A stretch of 64,000 bases of DNA from Fructobacillus evanidus (GTDB lineage: Bacteria > Bacillota > Bacilli > Lactobacillales > Lactobacillaceae), in contig NZ_CAUZLM010000003.1 in assembly GCF_963580165.1 (NCBI RefSeq), positions 124,001 through 188,000 on the forward strand. The letters run 5' to 3'. A model generated the notes under the pieces. That model was not told where the DNA came from. It was given only the letters and a program-made list of their open reading frames with translations, and ran no database searches. Numbering within the stretch: the stretch's first letter is position 1; each line of letters opens with the position of its first letter. This document shows positions 34,811 to 44,535 of the stretch, piece after piece. The translations under genes were made by a program, and so were the position numbers.

Positions 34811-35788
34811 ATGACGTTAAATTCCACTGTATTGATTAAAAAAGCATCTGTTATGATTGCTAGTGCAACGATGCTGGCTCTGTTCGCCGGATCAGGAGCA
34901 CACGCTGCAGACAAGCCAGCAAATGGCTATGTCTATTCGCCAGAAGTTTCGCAAGCTAATGGTGGCTGGAACTGGTTAGAAAATGGTCATCCTTATACAG
35001 GATTCCGTTACTACATGGGCACCTACTATTGGTTTGTCAATGGTGTCCGCCAAAATGAAGGCTGGCGTCAAGCTTGGGGGCTGACGTATTACACTGACCA
35101 AGATGGTCGTGCTGTTCAAGGTAATCGTGTCATTGATGGCCAAGTTTATAACTTTGGGAATGATGGGACGTATTATTCACGTCCAGTCCAAGGCTATGTT
35201 TGGGATGGTTCGCCTGCTAATGGTGGCTATCGCTGGTATGAAAATGGTCAATTATTTACAGGATTCCGTTATTACATGGGTACCTATTATTGGTTTGTTA
35301 ATGGTGTCCGGCAAAATGAAGGCTGGCGTCAAGCTTGGGGGTTGACGTATTACACGGACCAAGATGGTCGTGCTGTACAAGGTCAAGTACCGATGTACGG
35401 TACTACCTATGACTTTGGCAATGATGGTACTTATTACCTTCGGATTCCTGGTACAAAGACCCCCACGACACCAGGATTTGGAGGTGCACCAGACGCTGAT
35501 CGTAGTGAGGCAACCATTTCATCACCGGTGCAATCAAATCAAAGTGCTCAATCCGGAATGGCTGCACCAGCCCAACAACCTGCAAGTCAGCCTGCGACAA
35601 GCACGCCAGCTGCATCAACCGCATCCCGTACTTTTACGGCTTGGGTGAAAAATGAGAAAGGTGATGTGATTTGGCAACAAAGTGGTTTTAAATCAAATGA
35701 TGATGCATTTAATGCTGCCGGGAAGTATGGTGACAGTCATGCATGGGATGCCGGAGACATGCAGCCGGCTAGTTATGGTGCATATTAA
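34811..35788 (+). CDS. Secreted aromatic-repeat (glucan/cell-wall-binding-like) protein
   Basis: 325 residues. Signal peptide ending near AHAAD (residue 33), two repeats of about 75 residues (GWNWLENG, GFRYYMGTYYWFVNGVRQ, YYTDQDGRAVQG), a Pro/Gln/Ala/Thr-rich linker (about 230-270) and a short C-terminal domain with TFTAWVKNEKGDVIWQQSG. Strong site AAGGAGGGGAAA. It probably binds cell wall or exopolysaccharide outside the cell and could assist contact in mating. Intact paralogue of the broken gene at 28016. Confidence 0.72.
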   Translation: MTLNSTVLIKKASVMIASATMLALFAGSGAHAADKPANGYVYSPEVSQANGGWNWLENGHPYTGFRYYMGTYYWFVNGVRQNEGWRQAWGLTYYTDQDGRAVQGNRVIDGQVYNFGNDGTYYSRPVQGYVWDGSPANGGYRWYENGQLFTGFRYYMGTYYWFVNGVRQNEGWRQAWGLTYYTDQDGRAVQGQVPMYGTTYDFGNDGTYYLRIPGTKTPTTPGFGGAPDADRSEATISSPVQSNQSAQSGMAAPAQQPASQPATSTPAASTASRTFTAWVKNEKGDVIWQQSGFKSNDDAFNAAGKYGDSHAWDAGDMQPASYGAY

Positions 35789-35807
35789 GAATTAATTTAT
35801 TAGTTAA

Positions 35808-35833
35808 GGACACTTTTATAAGTGTCCTTTTTT
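35808..35833 (+). terminator. Intrinsic terminator
   Basis: GGACACTT/AAGTGTCC stem with T6 between the repeat-protein and adhesin genes. Confidence 0.8.
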
Positions 35834-35851
35834 ATTTGAAAGGATTTATCA

Positions 35852-38800
35852 ATGGAGAAACAACATTACAAGTTATATAAGTCTGGAAAATTTTGGGTTA
35901 CCGCGATGGTATCCACTCTTTTCTTAGCAACGATGGGTGCAACGAACGGACATCATGCCCACGCTGATGACTTACCCAATGATGGACGAATTTCATTTCC
36001 TAGTCCAGATCCAATTAAAGGACATGTGACTTTTTCAAATGGCCGCGTGGATCCTGTTTTAAACATTCGAGTCAATGATCAGGTGGTCTTCTGTATTAAC
36101 CCCTTCGCTCACTTAAGAGGAGGGGAGTATGCTTCTTCGGCTCAGGGACAACAAGGGTTAACGGCAGACTATTGGCACAAAATGACAACACAGCAGCAGA
36201 ATCTGATCAATAATGCAGCTTATTTAGCACAAGCCCAAGGAGCCGCTAATGATTCTGAGACTTATTTTGCTGGACAGTTGGTAGTGTGGTCATTAGTCGC
36301 TGGACAGAACGGTATTCCGGGCGTGATGAACGGTTCTGATAAAATTGATAGCACCCAACTCAATAACATGATTGGTGCTCAAATTACTGGTTGGGACTCG
36401 AATGTCGTGAGTTCCGGGGTAATTGCCAAAGCTGAACAGATTTTGCAAAATGCCGCAGCGATGGGACAAAGGCCAAACTTTTCACCGGCTCCATTAAATG
36501 TTACAGCTGGTAAATCTGCGACTGTAACAGATAGCAATGGGGTATTACAGAACTTTAAAAATGTTAGCGCTTCTAAAGGGCTTTCGGTTAGCACAAATGG
36601 TAATCAATTAACGGTTACAGCAGACCCAAACGTTTCTGCCGGTGATGGTTATGTGTCAATGAGAACTATTAGCAGGACAGGAAATGAACAGCCTTATTAT
36701 ATTTATGGTACCTTTACGGATCCAAGTGATGTTTCTAATCCCTTACAACCTGTCTTTGCTGCAAAAGATCCTAACTTCATACAATCAGATTTAAAGGTGA
36801 ATATTCAAAAAGCTAATCTCAAGATTGACAAAAATGTCTTGAATGAAGCGGGTATTGATACCAAACAGGTCACTAATAGTAATTACTCCTTAGCGGGTAA
36901 TGTCTTTGAGGTGCATAAGGACACCGCTGATGGTCCTGTGGTGAAGGAGTTGACCACAGATGCCAATGGAAATGCTGAAACCGGTTCTGTCATGGACTAT
37001 GGTGATTATGTCGTCACTGAAAAGCAAGCAAGTCAAGGGCTGGCCAATACTTTTACGCCGATTACTGTTCATCTAAACGCCGATGGACAGAACGTACAAA
37101 CAGTTACTGCCACTAATAAGGAAGTAACGGGTGGCATTACCATTCAAAAGACCGGTGCCGAGACTGGCACAAAGCAATGGAACGCTAACTACTCACTGGC
37201 TGGTAACGTCTTTAAGATCCACAAGGATAATATCAATGGTGAAGTGGTTGATGAAGTCACAACGGATGCCAATGGGTATGCTAAGACCAAGACGGATTTG
37301 CCGCTCGGACATTATGTGGTGGAAGAGGTCCAAGCGTCAAAGGGCTTCTTGAAGACTTTCAAGCCACAAGACGTTGATATTACTTATCAAGGCCAAAATG
37401 TACCGATTGTTATTTCTGCTACTGGTGGGTCCAACCAAGAAGTGAAGGGCCAAATCATCGTTGATAAGTCTGGTGCGCAATCAGGCAAGAACATGATCAA
37501 TGGCAACTACACGTTGGCTGGTAATGAGTTTGATATTTTTGATGAACAGAACCATTTGGTTGACCATGTGACAACTGATGCTTCTGGTAAGGCTTACTCG
37601 AAGACGGACTTGCCATTGGGTAAGTACACTGTTATCGAAACTAAGGCCAGTCAAGGCTTTGTCAAATCAGCTACGCCACAAAAGGTCGATTTGTCTTATG
37701 TAGGTCAAGAAGTTCCCGTTGTCTTTGATACGGCTTATGAAACCAACCAAGAAGTAACGGGTGGCATTTCTATTCAAAAGACTGGTGCCGAAACAGGCAC
37801 AAAGCAATGGAACGCCAACTACTCACTGGCCGGTAACGTCTTTAAGATCCACAAGGATTCCATCAATGGTGAAGTGGTTGACGAAGTCACAACGGATGCC
37901 AATGGGTATGCTAAGACCAAGACGGATTTGCCGCTCGGACATTATGTGGTGGAAGAGGTCCAAGCGTCAAAGGGCTTCTTGAAGACCTTCAAGCCCCAAG
38001 ATGTTGATATTACTTATCAAGGTCAGAATGTGCCGATCGTATTATCTTTGACAGGTGGTACGAATCAAGAGGTCAAGGGAAAGATTGTCATTGACAAGTC
38101 TGGTTCTGAAAGTAAAAAGACTCCTTGGAATGGCAACTACTCACTGGCAGGCAATGTCTTTGATATTCACCAAGACAATGCGCTAGGTAAGGTAGTTGCT
38201 CAAATCACGACTGATGCGAATGGTCATGCTGAAACCGATGCCAACTTACCATTAGGCGACTATTATGTAACCGAATCAAAGGCAAGCCAAGGCTATGTCA
38301 AGAGCTTTACGCCGCAAAAGGTTACCTTGAAATATGCCGGACAAGAGGTCGCTTTGGTGGCCGATATGGCAGCTGGTACTAATCAAGAAGTGACTGGGTC
38401 TACTTCGGTCATTAAGCAGGACAAGCAAACGGGTGACAACAGTCAAGGCCGTGCAACATTGTCTGGGGCGGAATATACGCTCTACCACGCAGATGGAACT
38501 CCTGTGAAGTGGTCAGAAACTGGTCAACCAACACCTGAAATTACTTCCGGTAAACAGGTTAGTCGTGATCAAGTGACTTTGCGAATTGACGACGATTTGC
38601 ATGAAGCAGGTGTTAAGCATCTCGCATTAGGCGACTATTATTGGCAAGAAACCAAGGCACCTGAAGGGTATCAAATCGACTCAAAGAAGTATGATGTATC
38701 CATCAAATACCAGGATCAAGACACACCGGTTGTGACACAAAATGAAACTTCATTGGACAAGGTGATTACCTTCTCGTTTGATGGCTTTAAGTACGTAAAA

Positions 38801-39850
38801 TCAGCGAATGGTAGTGCTGAATCAGGTTATAACGGCATCCAATTGAAGTTGATTCCGATTAATGGCACGAAGGGTGATCCACAGGTTGTCACAACTCAAA
38901 CGGATGCCAACGGTTATGATGGTTACTATAAGTTTAGTAACATCGCTTATGGCGATTATGAATTGTGGGAAGTCAATGCACCGGAAGGGTTTAAGCATAT
39001 TGAGCCTCTTTATGTACACATTCAATTGAATGCAGATAAGTCCGCTTATGTCTTCACTGTCAATGAGAAGGGGCAAGATGCACCAATCAAGACCTTGACA
39101 GTACCGGTCAGTCAAATTAACCAAGGCACTGGGGACGTTTACTTGTCGAAGCTATTCTTATTTGATGACTCGGATAAGACCGCCAATAATAACAATGGCG
39201 GCCAACCGGTTATTAACATCAATAACACGAATACGAATACCAACTCACCAGTCATTAACAATAATCCTGTCGTGAATACTAATTCAACTTCTAATGGTGG
39301 TCAACAGCATCAAGAAGAGAATCAGCATCAAACAGGTGGAGCAACAACCCAAACTGGTGGTAATCAAGAGCAAAAGCAAGCGACAACGACTAGTCCCAAT
39401 GTAACGGGCGGTGACCAGTCACAAACAGGCGGAAAGCAAGAGCAGGCACAAGATAGTAAGTCAAATGTGACAGCTAATCCTACCACGAACGGTGGCACAC
39501 AGTCGCAAGACAGCAAGTCAAATGCGACGGCGAACCCAACGGTAACCGGTGGTGCAACCACTCAAAATGGTGGTACGCAGTCACAAGACAGCCAATCGAA
39601 TGCAACGGCTAATCCAACGACCATTTCGGCTCAGCCTAACCAAGCGACGGTTTCATCGTCTGGCAAGGCCGCAACTGTCTTGCCACAAACCGGCATGAAG
39701 ACCGCGGACAATCCAACAAAACTTTATGTTGCTGGTTTGGCAGTATTAGCTGGAGTTGGACTTGGCTCTTGGCAGAAGGTTCAAAGTAATAACCGTAAGC
39801 GGAAGCGATTGGCCAAAATATCAGACGATTTGAAGCAAAATGCGGTTTAG
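35852..39850 (+). CDS. LPXTG-anchored adhesin with thioester domain and CnaB repeats
   Basis: 1332 residues. KxYKxGKxW-type signal (KLYKSGKFW, residues 7-15). An N-terminal thioester-like domain has Cys81 in VVFCINP and Gln142 in AGQLVVWSL. Seven CnaB/SpaA-like modules follow from about 330 to 1070, with blocks such as YSLAGNVFKIHKD, TTDANGYAKT and DLPLGHYVVEE. Then come an Asn/Gln/Thr/Gly-rich stalk (1110-1270) and the sortase signal VLPQTG with a membrane helix and basic tail. It sits on the cell wall, and a covalent bond to a target through the thioester is expected for such domains. Placed directly before the transfer operon, it may act as a mating adhesin. Confidence 0.85.
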   Translation: MEKQHYKLYKSGKFWVTAMVSTLFLATMGATNGHHAHADDLPNDGRISFPSPDPIKGHVTFSNGRVDPVLNIRVNDQVVFCINPFAHLRGGEYASSAQGQQGLTADYWHKMTTQQQNLINNAAYLAQAQGAANDSETYFAGQLVVWSLVAGQNGIPGVMNGSDKIDSTQLNNMIGAQITGWDSNVVSSGVIAKAEQILQNAAAMGQRPNFSPAPLNVTAGKSATVTDSNGVLQNFKNVSASKGLSVSTNGNQLTVTADPNVSAGDGYVSMRTISRTGNEQPYYIYGTFTDPSDVSNPLQPVFAAKDPNFIQSDLKVNIQKANLKIDKNVLNEAGIDTKQVTNSNYSLAGNVFEVHKDTADGPVVKELTTDANGNAETGSVMDYGDYVVTEKQASQGLANTFTPITVHLNADGQNVQTVTATNKEVTGGITIQKTGAETGTKQWNANYSLAGNVFKIHKDNINGEVVDEVTTDANGYAKTKTDLPLGHYVVEEVQASKGFLKTFKPQDVDITYQGQNVPIVISATGGSNQEVKGQIIVDKSGAQSGKNMINGNYTLAGNEFDIFDEQNHLVDHVTTDASGKAYSKTDLPLGKYTVIETKASQGFVKSATPQKVDLSYVGQEVPVVFDTAYETNQEVTGGISIQKTGAETGTKQWNANYSLAGNVFKIHKDSINGEVVDEVTTDANGYAKTKTDLPLGHYVVEEVQASKGFLKTFKPQDVDITYQGQNVPIVLSLTGGTNQEVKGKIVIDKSGSESKKTPWNGNYSLAGNVFDIHQDNALGKVVAQITTDANGHAETDANLPLGDYYVTESKASQGYVKSFTPQKVTLKYAGQEVALVADMAAGTNQEVTGSTSVIKQDKQTGDNSQGRATLSGAEYTLYHADGTPVKWSETGQPTPEITSGKQVSRDQVTLRIDDDLHEAGVKHLALGDYYWQETKAPEGYQIDSKKYDVSIKYQDQDTPVVTQNETSLDKVITFSFDGFKYVKSANGSAESGYNGIQLKLIPINGTKGDPQVVTTQTDANGYDGYYKFSNIAYGDYELWEVNAPEGFKHIEPLYVHIQLNADKSAYVFTVNEKGQDAPIKTLTVPVSQINQGTGDVYLSKLFLFDDSDKTANNNNGGQPVININNTNTNTNSPVINNNPVVNTNSTSNGGQQHQEENQHQTGGATTQTGGNQEQKQATTTSPNVTGGDQSQTGGKQEQAQDSKSNVTANPTTNGGTQSQDSKSNATANPTVTGGATTQNGGTQSQDSQSNATANPTTISAQPNQATVSSSGKAATVLPQTGMKTADNPTKLYVAGLAVLAGVGLGSWQKVQSNNRKRKRLAKISDDLKQNAV

Positions 39851-39855
39851 TCATC

Positions 39856-39890
39856 AAAGTAGAGAAAAGTAGAGATTTCTCTACTTTTTT
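39856..39890 (+). repeat. GTAGAGAAAA repeat plus inverted arm (site 1)
   Basis: Two tandem GTAGAGAAAA-like units followed by TTTCTCTACTTTTTT, which can also act as a terminator after the adhesin gene. First of six such sites in the transfer region. Confidence 0.7.
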
Positions 39891-39930
39891 TATTGTCTAA
39901 AAATCAAGAAGAAATGAGAAAGAAGGAATT

Positions 39931-40158
39931 ATGGATATTTTAACTAAGTTGGTCGGTGTTGTAGTATCAGTAATCGTCGTTATTGGTCTATTTAGTATTT
40001 TGTTTGGCTTTAATAAGTTTACCAAGGGGCGTAAATCTGAAGATACCCGCATGACCGATGAGGGGATTGAAGGCATGATTTGGGGTGCAGCCACCGCTGC
40101 CATCGTCGGTGGCGTTGGTGCTGGGATTATTGCGGCCTTGTCGAAAATTTCGTTTTAA
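39931..40158 (+). CDS. Small membrane protein of the transfer operon (VirB2/PrgF-like position)
   Basis: 75 residues with two hydrophobic helices (about 5-25 and 50-70) and a basic middle (KFTKGRKSEDTR). First gene after the adhesin, directly before the VirB6-like gene. Small two-helix proteins at this position serve as PrgF/TraC-like or pilin-like parts of Gram-positive transfer machines. Not identified by a specific motif. Confidence 0.5.
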   Translation: MDILTKLVGVVVSVIVVIGLFSILFGFNKFTKGRKSEDTRMTDEGIEGMIWGAATAAIVGGVGAGIIAALSKISF

Positions 40159-40228
40159 ATTTTCGATTTGAATCGACGTTGGCGTAACCAACCGAATGGG
40201 GTGAAAAGCCCATTAGAAAGGATTGACT

Positions 40229-41032
40229 ATGAATGGTGTTGTTTTAGATAAAGACAAACTCAATCAATTAACACAATCGCTTAGTTCTTGGAATCCTACG
40301 GCCAGTAGCTGGGTCAATGATATTACCCATGCTTTGATGTTTATCGGCTTTGCCATCTTAGGCATCATGTTTTTACTGGAGTGGGCCAAAACAGCCCAGC
40401 GATTTCGGGAAACCCAAGGAACACCACTGACATCAGAGGTCATGATCAATTTAGGATTACGTTATTTTATCGCCACCATAGTGATTGGTTTGGCACCGCA
40501 AATTATTGATGGCATGTTATACCTCGCCAATGCTATTGGTCATACCATTGCCACCACTGGCGGACTACATAATCAAAGTAATGGCTCGAATGCCGGTCTT
40601 TGGGATATGTCACGTGTGGATTTGTCCTGGTATCAAAAAGGGATCTTTGGGGTGATTTCTTTTCTCAACTCAATCGGGACGACGATTATCTCCATGCTTG
40701 TGACCGTCATTGTCTTTATGCGTTTTTTGACTTTATGCGTTTATAAGATTTTGTCACCGATTATGTTAGCAGCCTCACTACATGAAGACTATCGCTCCGT
40801 TTCGATTAATTATTGGAAACAAGTAGCGATTGTTTTGTTGCAATCAGTGGTTTTAATTATTATTTTGAAGCTCATCCCAGCTTGGCAAACCGACTCACAG
40901 TTCCCATTAACTGGAAAAGTATCCTATGGTACTTGGCAAGCCGCAGCAGCGTTGGCGCTGGTCAAGTTGTTTGTGGTCGGCTGGGCAGTGATGGGCTCGC
41001 AGAGTATGATACGTCGTTTGATTGGAGGTTAA
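40229..41032 (+). CDS. VirB6/TrbL-like channel protein (PrgH-like)
   Basis: 267 residues with about six membrane helices. Amphipathic N-terminus, then IGFAILGIMFLLEWAKTAQRF, LRYFIATIVIGLAPQII and a loop rich in Gly/Asn/Ser before the last four helices. Fits the polytopic inner-channel subunit of conjugative type IV secretion systems. The next gene starts four bases later. Confidence 0.7.
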   Translation: MNGVVLDKDKLNQLTQSLSSWNPTASSWVNDITHALMFIGFAILGIMFLLEWAKTAQRFRETQGTPLTSEVMINLGLRYFIATIVIGLAPQIIDGMLYLANAIGHTIATTGGLHNQSNGSNAGLWDMSRVDLSWYQKGIFGVISFLNSIGTTIISMLVTVIVFMRFLTLCVYKILSPIMLAASLHEDYRSVSINYWKQVAIVLLQSVVLIIILKLIPAWQTDSQFPLTGKVSYGTWQAAAALALVKLFVVGWAVMGSQSMIRRLIGG

Positions 41033-41035
41033 AAA

Positions 41036-41335
41036 ATGGCTAGTAGTGAATTTTATACAGATTTATCAAAGTGGGAACCAACGATTGGTCGGGGGTTGTT
41101 CACTCGCAAACAGGGTGGACTCATTTTAAAAATGGTACCAGGTGCTTTACTGTCAACCGGGGCTTTTATCTTGATTCCTGGCTGGTATGGCTGGGTGCTC
41201 ACAATCGTTTTAGTGTGCACAACCCTGATCCCGTTCTTACTACGTTTTTTTGACTACGATCGCACGCTGAAACGCTCCATGACCTTTTATTTAACGGAGA
41301 AGAAACGAACGTATCAAAAAATTGGAAAGGAGTAG
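41036..41335 (+). CDS. PrgI-family protein (VirB3-like)
   Basis: 99 residues with two close membrane helices (about 32-65), and the block RFFDYDRTLKRSMTFYLTEKKR typical of PrgI/TrsC proteins that precede VirB4 ATPases. Part of the inner-membrane channel. Confidence 0.72.
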   Translation: MASSEFYTDLSKWEPTIGRGLFTRKQGGLILKMVPGALLSTGAFILIPGWYGWVLTIVLVCTTLIPFLLRFFDYDRTLKRSMTFYLTEKKRTYQKIGKE

Positions 41336-41338
41336 GGC

Positions 41339-43687
41339 ATGTTTAAGAAAAGGAAGTCCTTATCGGTCGCCGAACAACGCAAGCAAGAGCGTTTAGCACG
41401 TTTGGGTTGCAGTACACAAGATACCTTGCAGTTTGAAGATTTAAGTCAAGAAGGTCTAATGAAAATTGATGCGGACCACTATTCACGGGCTTATGAGTTA
41501 AGTGATGTGCCTTTTGAGGCATTGGGTGTGGCCGCCCAACAAGATGTCATTGTTTCATATGGTGAAGCTTTGAATACCCTAAACGATAAGAGTCATTATC
41601 AGCTATTAGTAGTCAACGAGCACGTGGGCGAAAATGCCATTGAAAACTTATTAATGCCGATGGCTGGCACCCCCGATGATGTCTATCGACAAGAAATTAA
41701 TGACATGATGAAACAACGTTTTTCATCGGAAGAAAATGAGTATCAAGTTAAACGTTACGCGATCATTACGACGAAACAAAACCGAGCCGCAGCGGCCGAA
41801 ATTGCTTTATCAAAAGCAGCATTAGCTTTTCAAGAACCTTTTCGAAAGGGCGGGGTCCCTTTAACACTGCGTGCTTTAGATGGTGAACAACGCGTTCGGT
41901 TGATCAATCAACTGACCAATCCGGGTATGCTCATGAAGAAAGCCGATTTTAACCAGCTTCATGCCAAGGATTTAGTAGCCCCCAGCTTAATTGAACTAGA
42001 TAACAATCAATTCCAGCTCAATGAACAGTATGCACGGGTGCTCTACGCGAAGTATTACCCGGAGATGTTAGAAGATGATTTCTTGAAAAATTTAACCGAA
42101 ATCAAGCATGAAATCGCCATTTCTCTCCATGCGCAACCGTATAATATGCGCGATTTGCAAAGAAGACTACAAACTATCTCGCAAGTCAATAAAATGGATC
42201 AGCGTCGCCAACAAAAAGACAATGCTAAAGAGGGGGTGGATTCCGAATTTGTCTCGGGACTGGCCAAAGGTATTGGCAAGACAACGGAAGCCTTGAAAGA
42301 GGACTTTTCTAAATACGGTCAAAAGTTATTTACGGGGACTTTGACAGTGATGGTGGTGGCCCAAAATCGACGTGAGTTGAAGACCATCTCTGATGAAGTG
42401 AAAGCAGTAGGGGAAGCCAAAGGAGTTTTCTTTGAGAGTGCCTACAATTACCAAGAAGAGGCGTTTAACACAACGTTACCCATTGGGCGGTCTTTCTTAC
42501 TGGAAAATCCTGAAACTTATCGAGATATGACCACGCTAAATGTCGCCACGCAACGTCCCTTTACGTCAGTTGAATTGCAAAACCCACACGGTGAATTTTT
42601 TGGGCAAAATCAAATTACCGGAAATGTCATTACAATTGATCGTAAGGATAAGCAGGACTTGTTAACGCCATCTGGGCTGGTTTTGGGTTCGAGTGGTTCG
42701 GGTAAGTCTGTGGCGGTCAAGTATCAATTGCTTAATACGTTGTTAAATCATCCCAAAGACCGCATTATCATTGTGGATCCGGAAAGTGAGTATTTAGAGA
42801 TTGGTCAACAATTAGGGGCCCAAATCCTTGATATTTCGACCGGGACTGATAATCACCTCAATCTGATGGACTTAGCGGATCGTACCAAGCTACGTGAAGA
42901 AGATAAGAAACTCGACTTCATTAAAGAAAAGTCAAACCTGTTAACGACGATGTTTGATAAAGTGTTGACCTTGTCCGACGCACAAAAAGGTGTGATTGAC
43001 TTAATCACGCATGAGACGTATGAAAAATATGAAAAGCCCACTTTAGTGGACTGGCAAACCGTATTGAAAAACCGTCCTGAAAAAGTAGCGCAAGATTTGG
43101 CATTATCAACGAGCCCTTACACAATCGGGTCACAAGATGTGTTCTCATACGAGACCAATATCGATTTAAGCGGTCGATTTTTGATTTTTAATACCAAGCA
43201 GTTGGATGACAACATGAAGCCGTTTGCCATGCAGGTGATTTTGGATCAGATTTGGAAACAAGTGGTTGCCTCTCAAAATATCGTGTCCACTTGGCTATTC
43301 TTTGATGAAATTCAAGTCAATTTTCAAGACAAAAACAGTGCCAATTGGTTTGCCAATTTGTGGGCCCGTGTGCGAAAGTACGGGGCGATTCCGACCGGTA
43401 TTACACAGAATATCAGTAATATCACGCAATTCCAAGGTGGCCGAAACTTGACTTCCAATACCGAATTTATGATGCTACTTCGGCAAAAGGCGCCGGACCT
43501 CAAAATTTTAAAAGAAGAATTGCATTTCGATGAAAATGTTTTAGATCAGTTCGTTAATGAACGGGCTGAAGTGGGAACGGGCTTAATTCGCGTGAATGGG
43601 ATTATGGTTCCCTTTAAAAATCCAATTCCAAAACACACAAAACTGTATGAATTACTCAACACGGATGTTGATACTGATAAGGAGTAG
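41339..43687 (+). CDS. VirB4/TrsE-like conjugation ATPase
   Basis: 782 residues, full length. Walker A VLGSSGSGKSVAVKY near residue 455, IIIVDPESEYLEIGQQLG, Walker B WLFFDEIQ near 655, and the motif GAIPTGITQNISN. It powers assembly and transport of the type IV secretion channel. Tightly coupled to genes on both sides (gaps of two to three bases). Confidence 0.9.
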   Translation: MFKKRKSLSVAEQRKQERLARLGCSTQDTLQFEDLSQEGLMKIDADHYSRAYELSDVPFEALGVAAQQDVIVSYGEALNTLNDKSHYQLLVVNEHVGENAIENLLMPMAGTPDDVYRQEINDMMKQRFSSEENEYQVKRYAIITTKQNRAAAAEIALSKAALAFQEPFRKGGVPLTLRALDGEQRVRLINQLTNPGMLMKKADFNQLHAKDLVAPSLIELDNNQFQLNEQYARVLYAKYYPEMLEDDFLKNLTEIKHEIAISLHAQPYNMRDLQRRLQTISQVNKMDQRRQQKDNAKEGVDSEFVSGLAKGIGKTTEALKEDFSKYGQKLFTGTLTVMVVAQNRRELKTISDEVKAVGEAKGVFFESAYNYQEEAFNTTLPIGRSFLLENPETYRDMTTLNVATQRPFTSVELQNPHGEFFGQNQITGNVITIDRKDKQDLLTPSGLVLGSSGSGKSVAVKYQLLNTLLNHPKDRIIIVDPESEYLEIGQQLGAQILDISTGTDNHLNLMDLADRTKLREEDKKLDFIKEKSNLLTTMFDKVLTLSDAQKGVIDLITHETYEKYEKPTLVDWQTVLKNRPEKVAQDLALSTSPYTIGSQDVFSYETNIDLSGRFLIFNTKQLDDNMKPFAMQVILDQIWKQVVASQNIVSTWLFFDEIQVNFQDKNSANWFANLWARVRKYGAIPTGITQNISNITQFQGGRNLTSNTEFMMLLRQKAPDLKILKEELHFDENVLDQFVNERAEVGTGLIRVNGIMVPFKNPIPKHTKLYELLNTDVDTDKE

Positions 43688-43689
43688 CC

Positions 43690-44292
43690 ATGTTTAACTT
43701 GAAAAAATTGAAGATTAAAAAGCGACTATCCATTGCGGGTTTGCTTATCTTAGGGATTATGTTGGGCATTGGGGTGAAGAGTATTTCGGTGCCCAAAGTC
43801 AATCAAACGATACAGTCAACCAGTTCATTAACCAATAGCCAACCCACGATTAAGCAAAGCGATGTGCAAAAGTTTTTAATTGCTTATTACACCAAGAAGG
43901 ATTTGGGTGAAAATCAAAACCGATACCAAGGTTTCATGACCCAGGCAGCCTTCCAAGCCGAAACAGCCAAGGAAGCCAAGCCTGAGAACCAGGCCTATAA
44001 AGGATATGTCGTTAATCAGGTGTTTGACGATGCCAAGATTTATATTGACCAAGCGGACCAACAAGCGCTAGTAACGGTTGACTATCATAATACACAACTG
44101 GTTAATAAAACAGATAACCCGAATCAGGTTGCTAGTACGAGTAAATCCGAAACGTTACTGTTAACTTACGCAACGGAAAAGGGTCAGGCACTGGTCAATA
44201 ATATTCAACGCAAAACATTGTCAGATGCTTCTAGCAACGACCAACCACAAGATTTAAACCAAGTAAGGAGTGCTCACGATGACCAAAACTGA
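43690..44292 (+). CDS. VirB8/TcpC-like transfer protein
   Basis: 200 residues: basic N-terminus, one membrane helix (about 15-33), Ser/Thr linker, then a domain of about 120 residues outside the membrane (KFLIAYYTKKDLGENQNRY and QALVTVDYHNTQLV) that resembles an NTF2-like VirB8 fold. Placed directly after VirB4, as in pCF10/pIP501-like operons. Assigned by topology and position. Confidence 0.6.
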   Translation: MFNLKKLKIKKRLSIAGLLILGIMLGIGVKSISVPKVNQTIQSTSSLTNSQPTIKQSDVQKFLIAYYTKKDLGENQNRYQGFMTQAAFQAETAKEAKPENQAYKGYVVNQVFDDAKIYIDQADQQALVTVDYHNTQLVNKTDNPNQVASTSKSETLLLTYATEKGQALVNNIQRKTLSDASSNDQPQDLNQVRSAHDDQN

Positions 44293-44476
44293 ACGTTTAC
44301 AGCAAAAGAAAAAGCGTCTTCAAACTGAGTTGAAGGCGCTCAATCAAAAAATAGCGGAGAAGAAACAAGTATTGGCACGAGTTGACCAAGAGTTGTTGGA
44401 GGCAACAATGAAAGATAATGGTATGAGCCTATCAGACTTGGTGGCTTTAGTGCAGAAGGAAAGTGACCGTGATTGA
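44279..44476 (+). CDS. Small coiled-coil transfer protein
   Basis: 65 residues, almost entirely helical (LQQKKKRLQTELKALNQKIA) with Lys/Gln/Glu heptads. ATG 44279 follows AAGGAGTGCTCACG and overlaps the preceding gene. It resembles short accessory proteins annotated in Gram-positive transfer operons; function unknown. Confidence 0.6.
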   Translation: MTKTERLQQKKKRLQTELKALNQKIAEKKQVLARVDQELLEATMKDNGMSLSDLVALVQKESDRD

Positions 44477-44535
44477 CGGTGATAACGATTGCCGTTTATT
44501 AAATTGAATGATCCAAAATCAAAAGGAGTATAACG

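Noticed and set aside
38822..39124. Minus-strand ORF inside the adhesin gene
   Set aside because: Shadow of a strongly coding plus-strand gene; no ribosome site and no recognisable domain.
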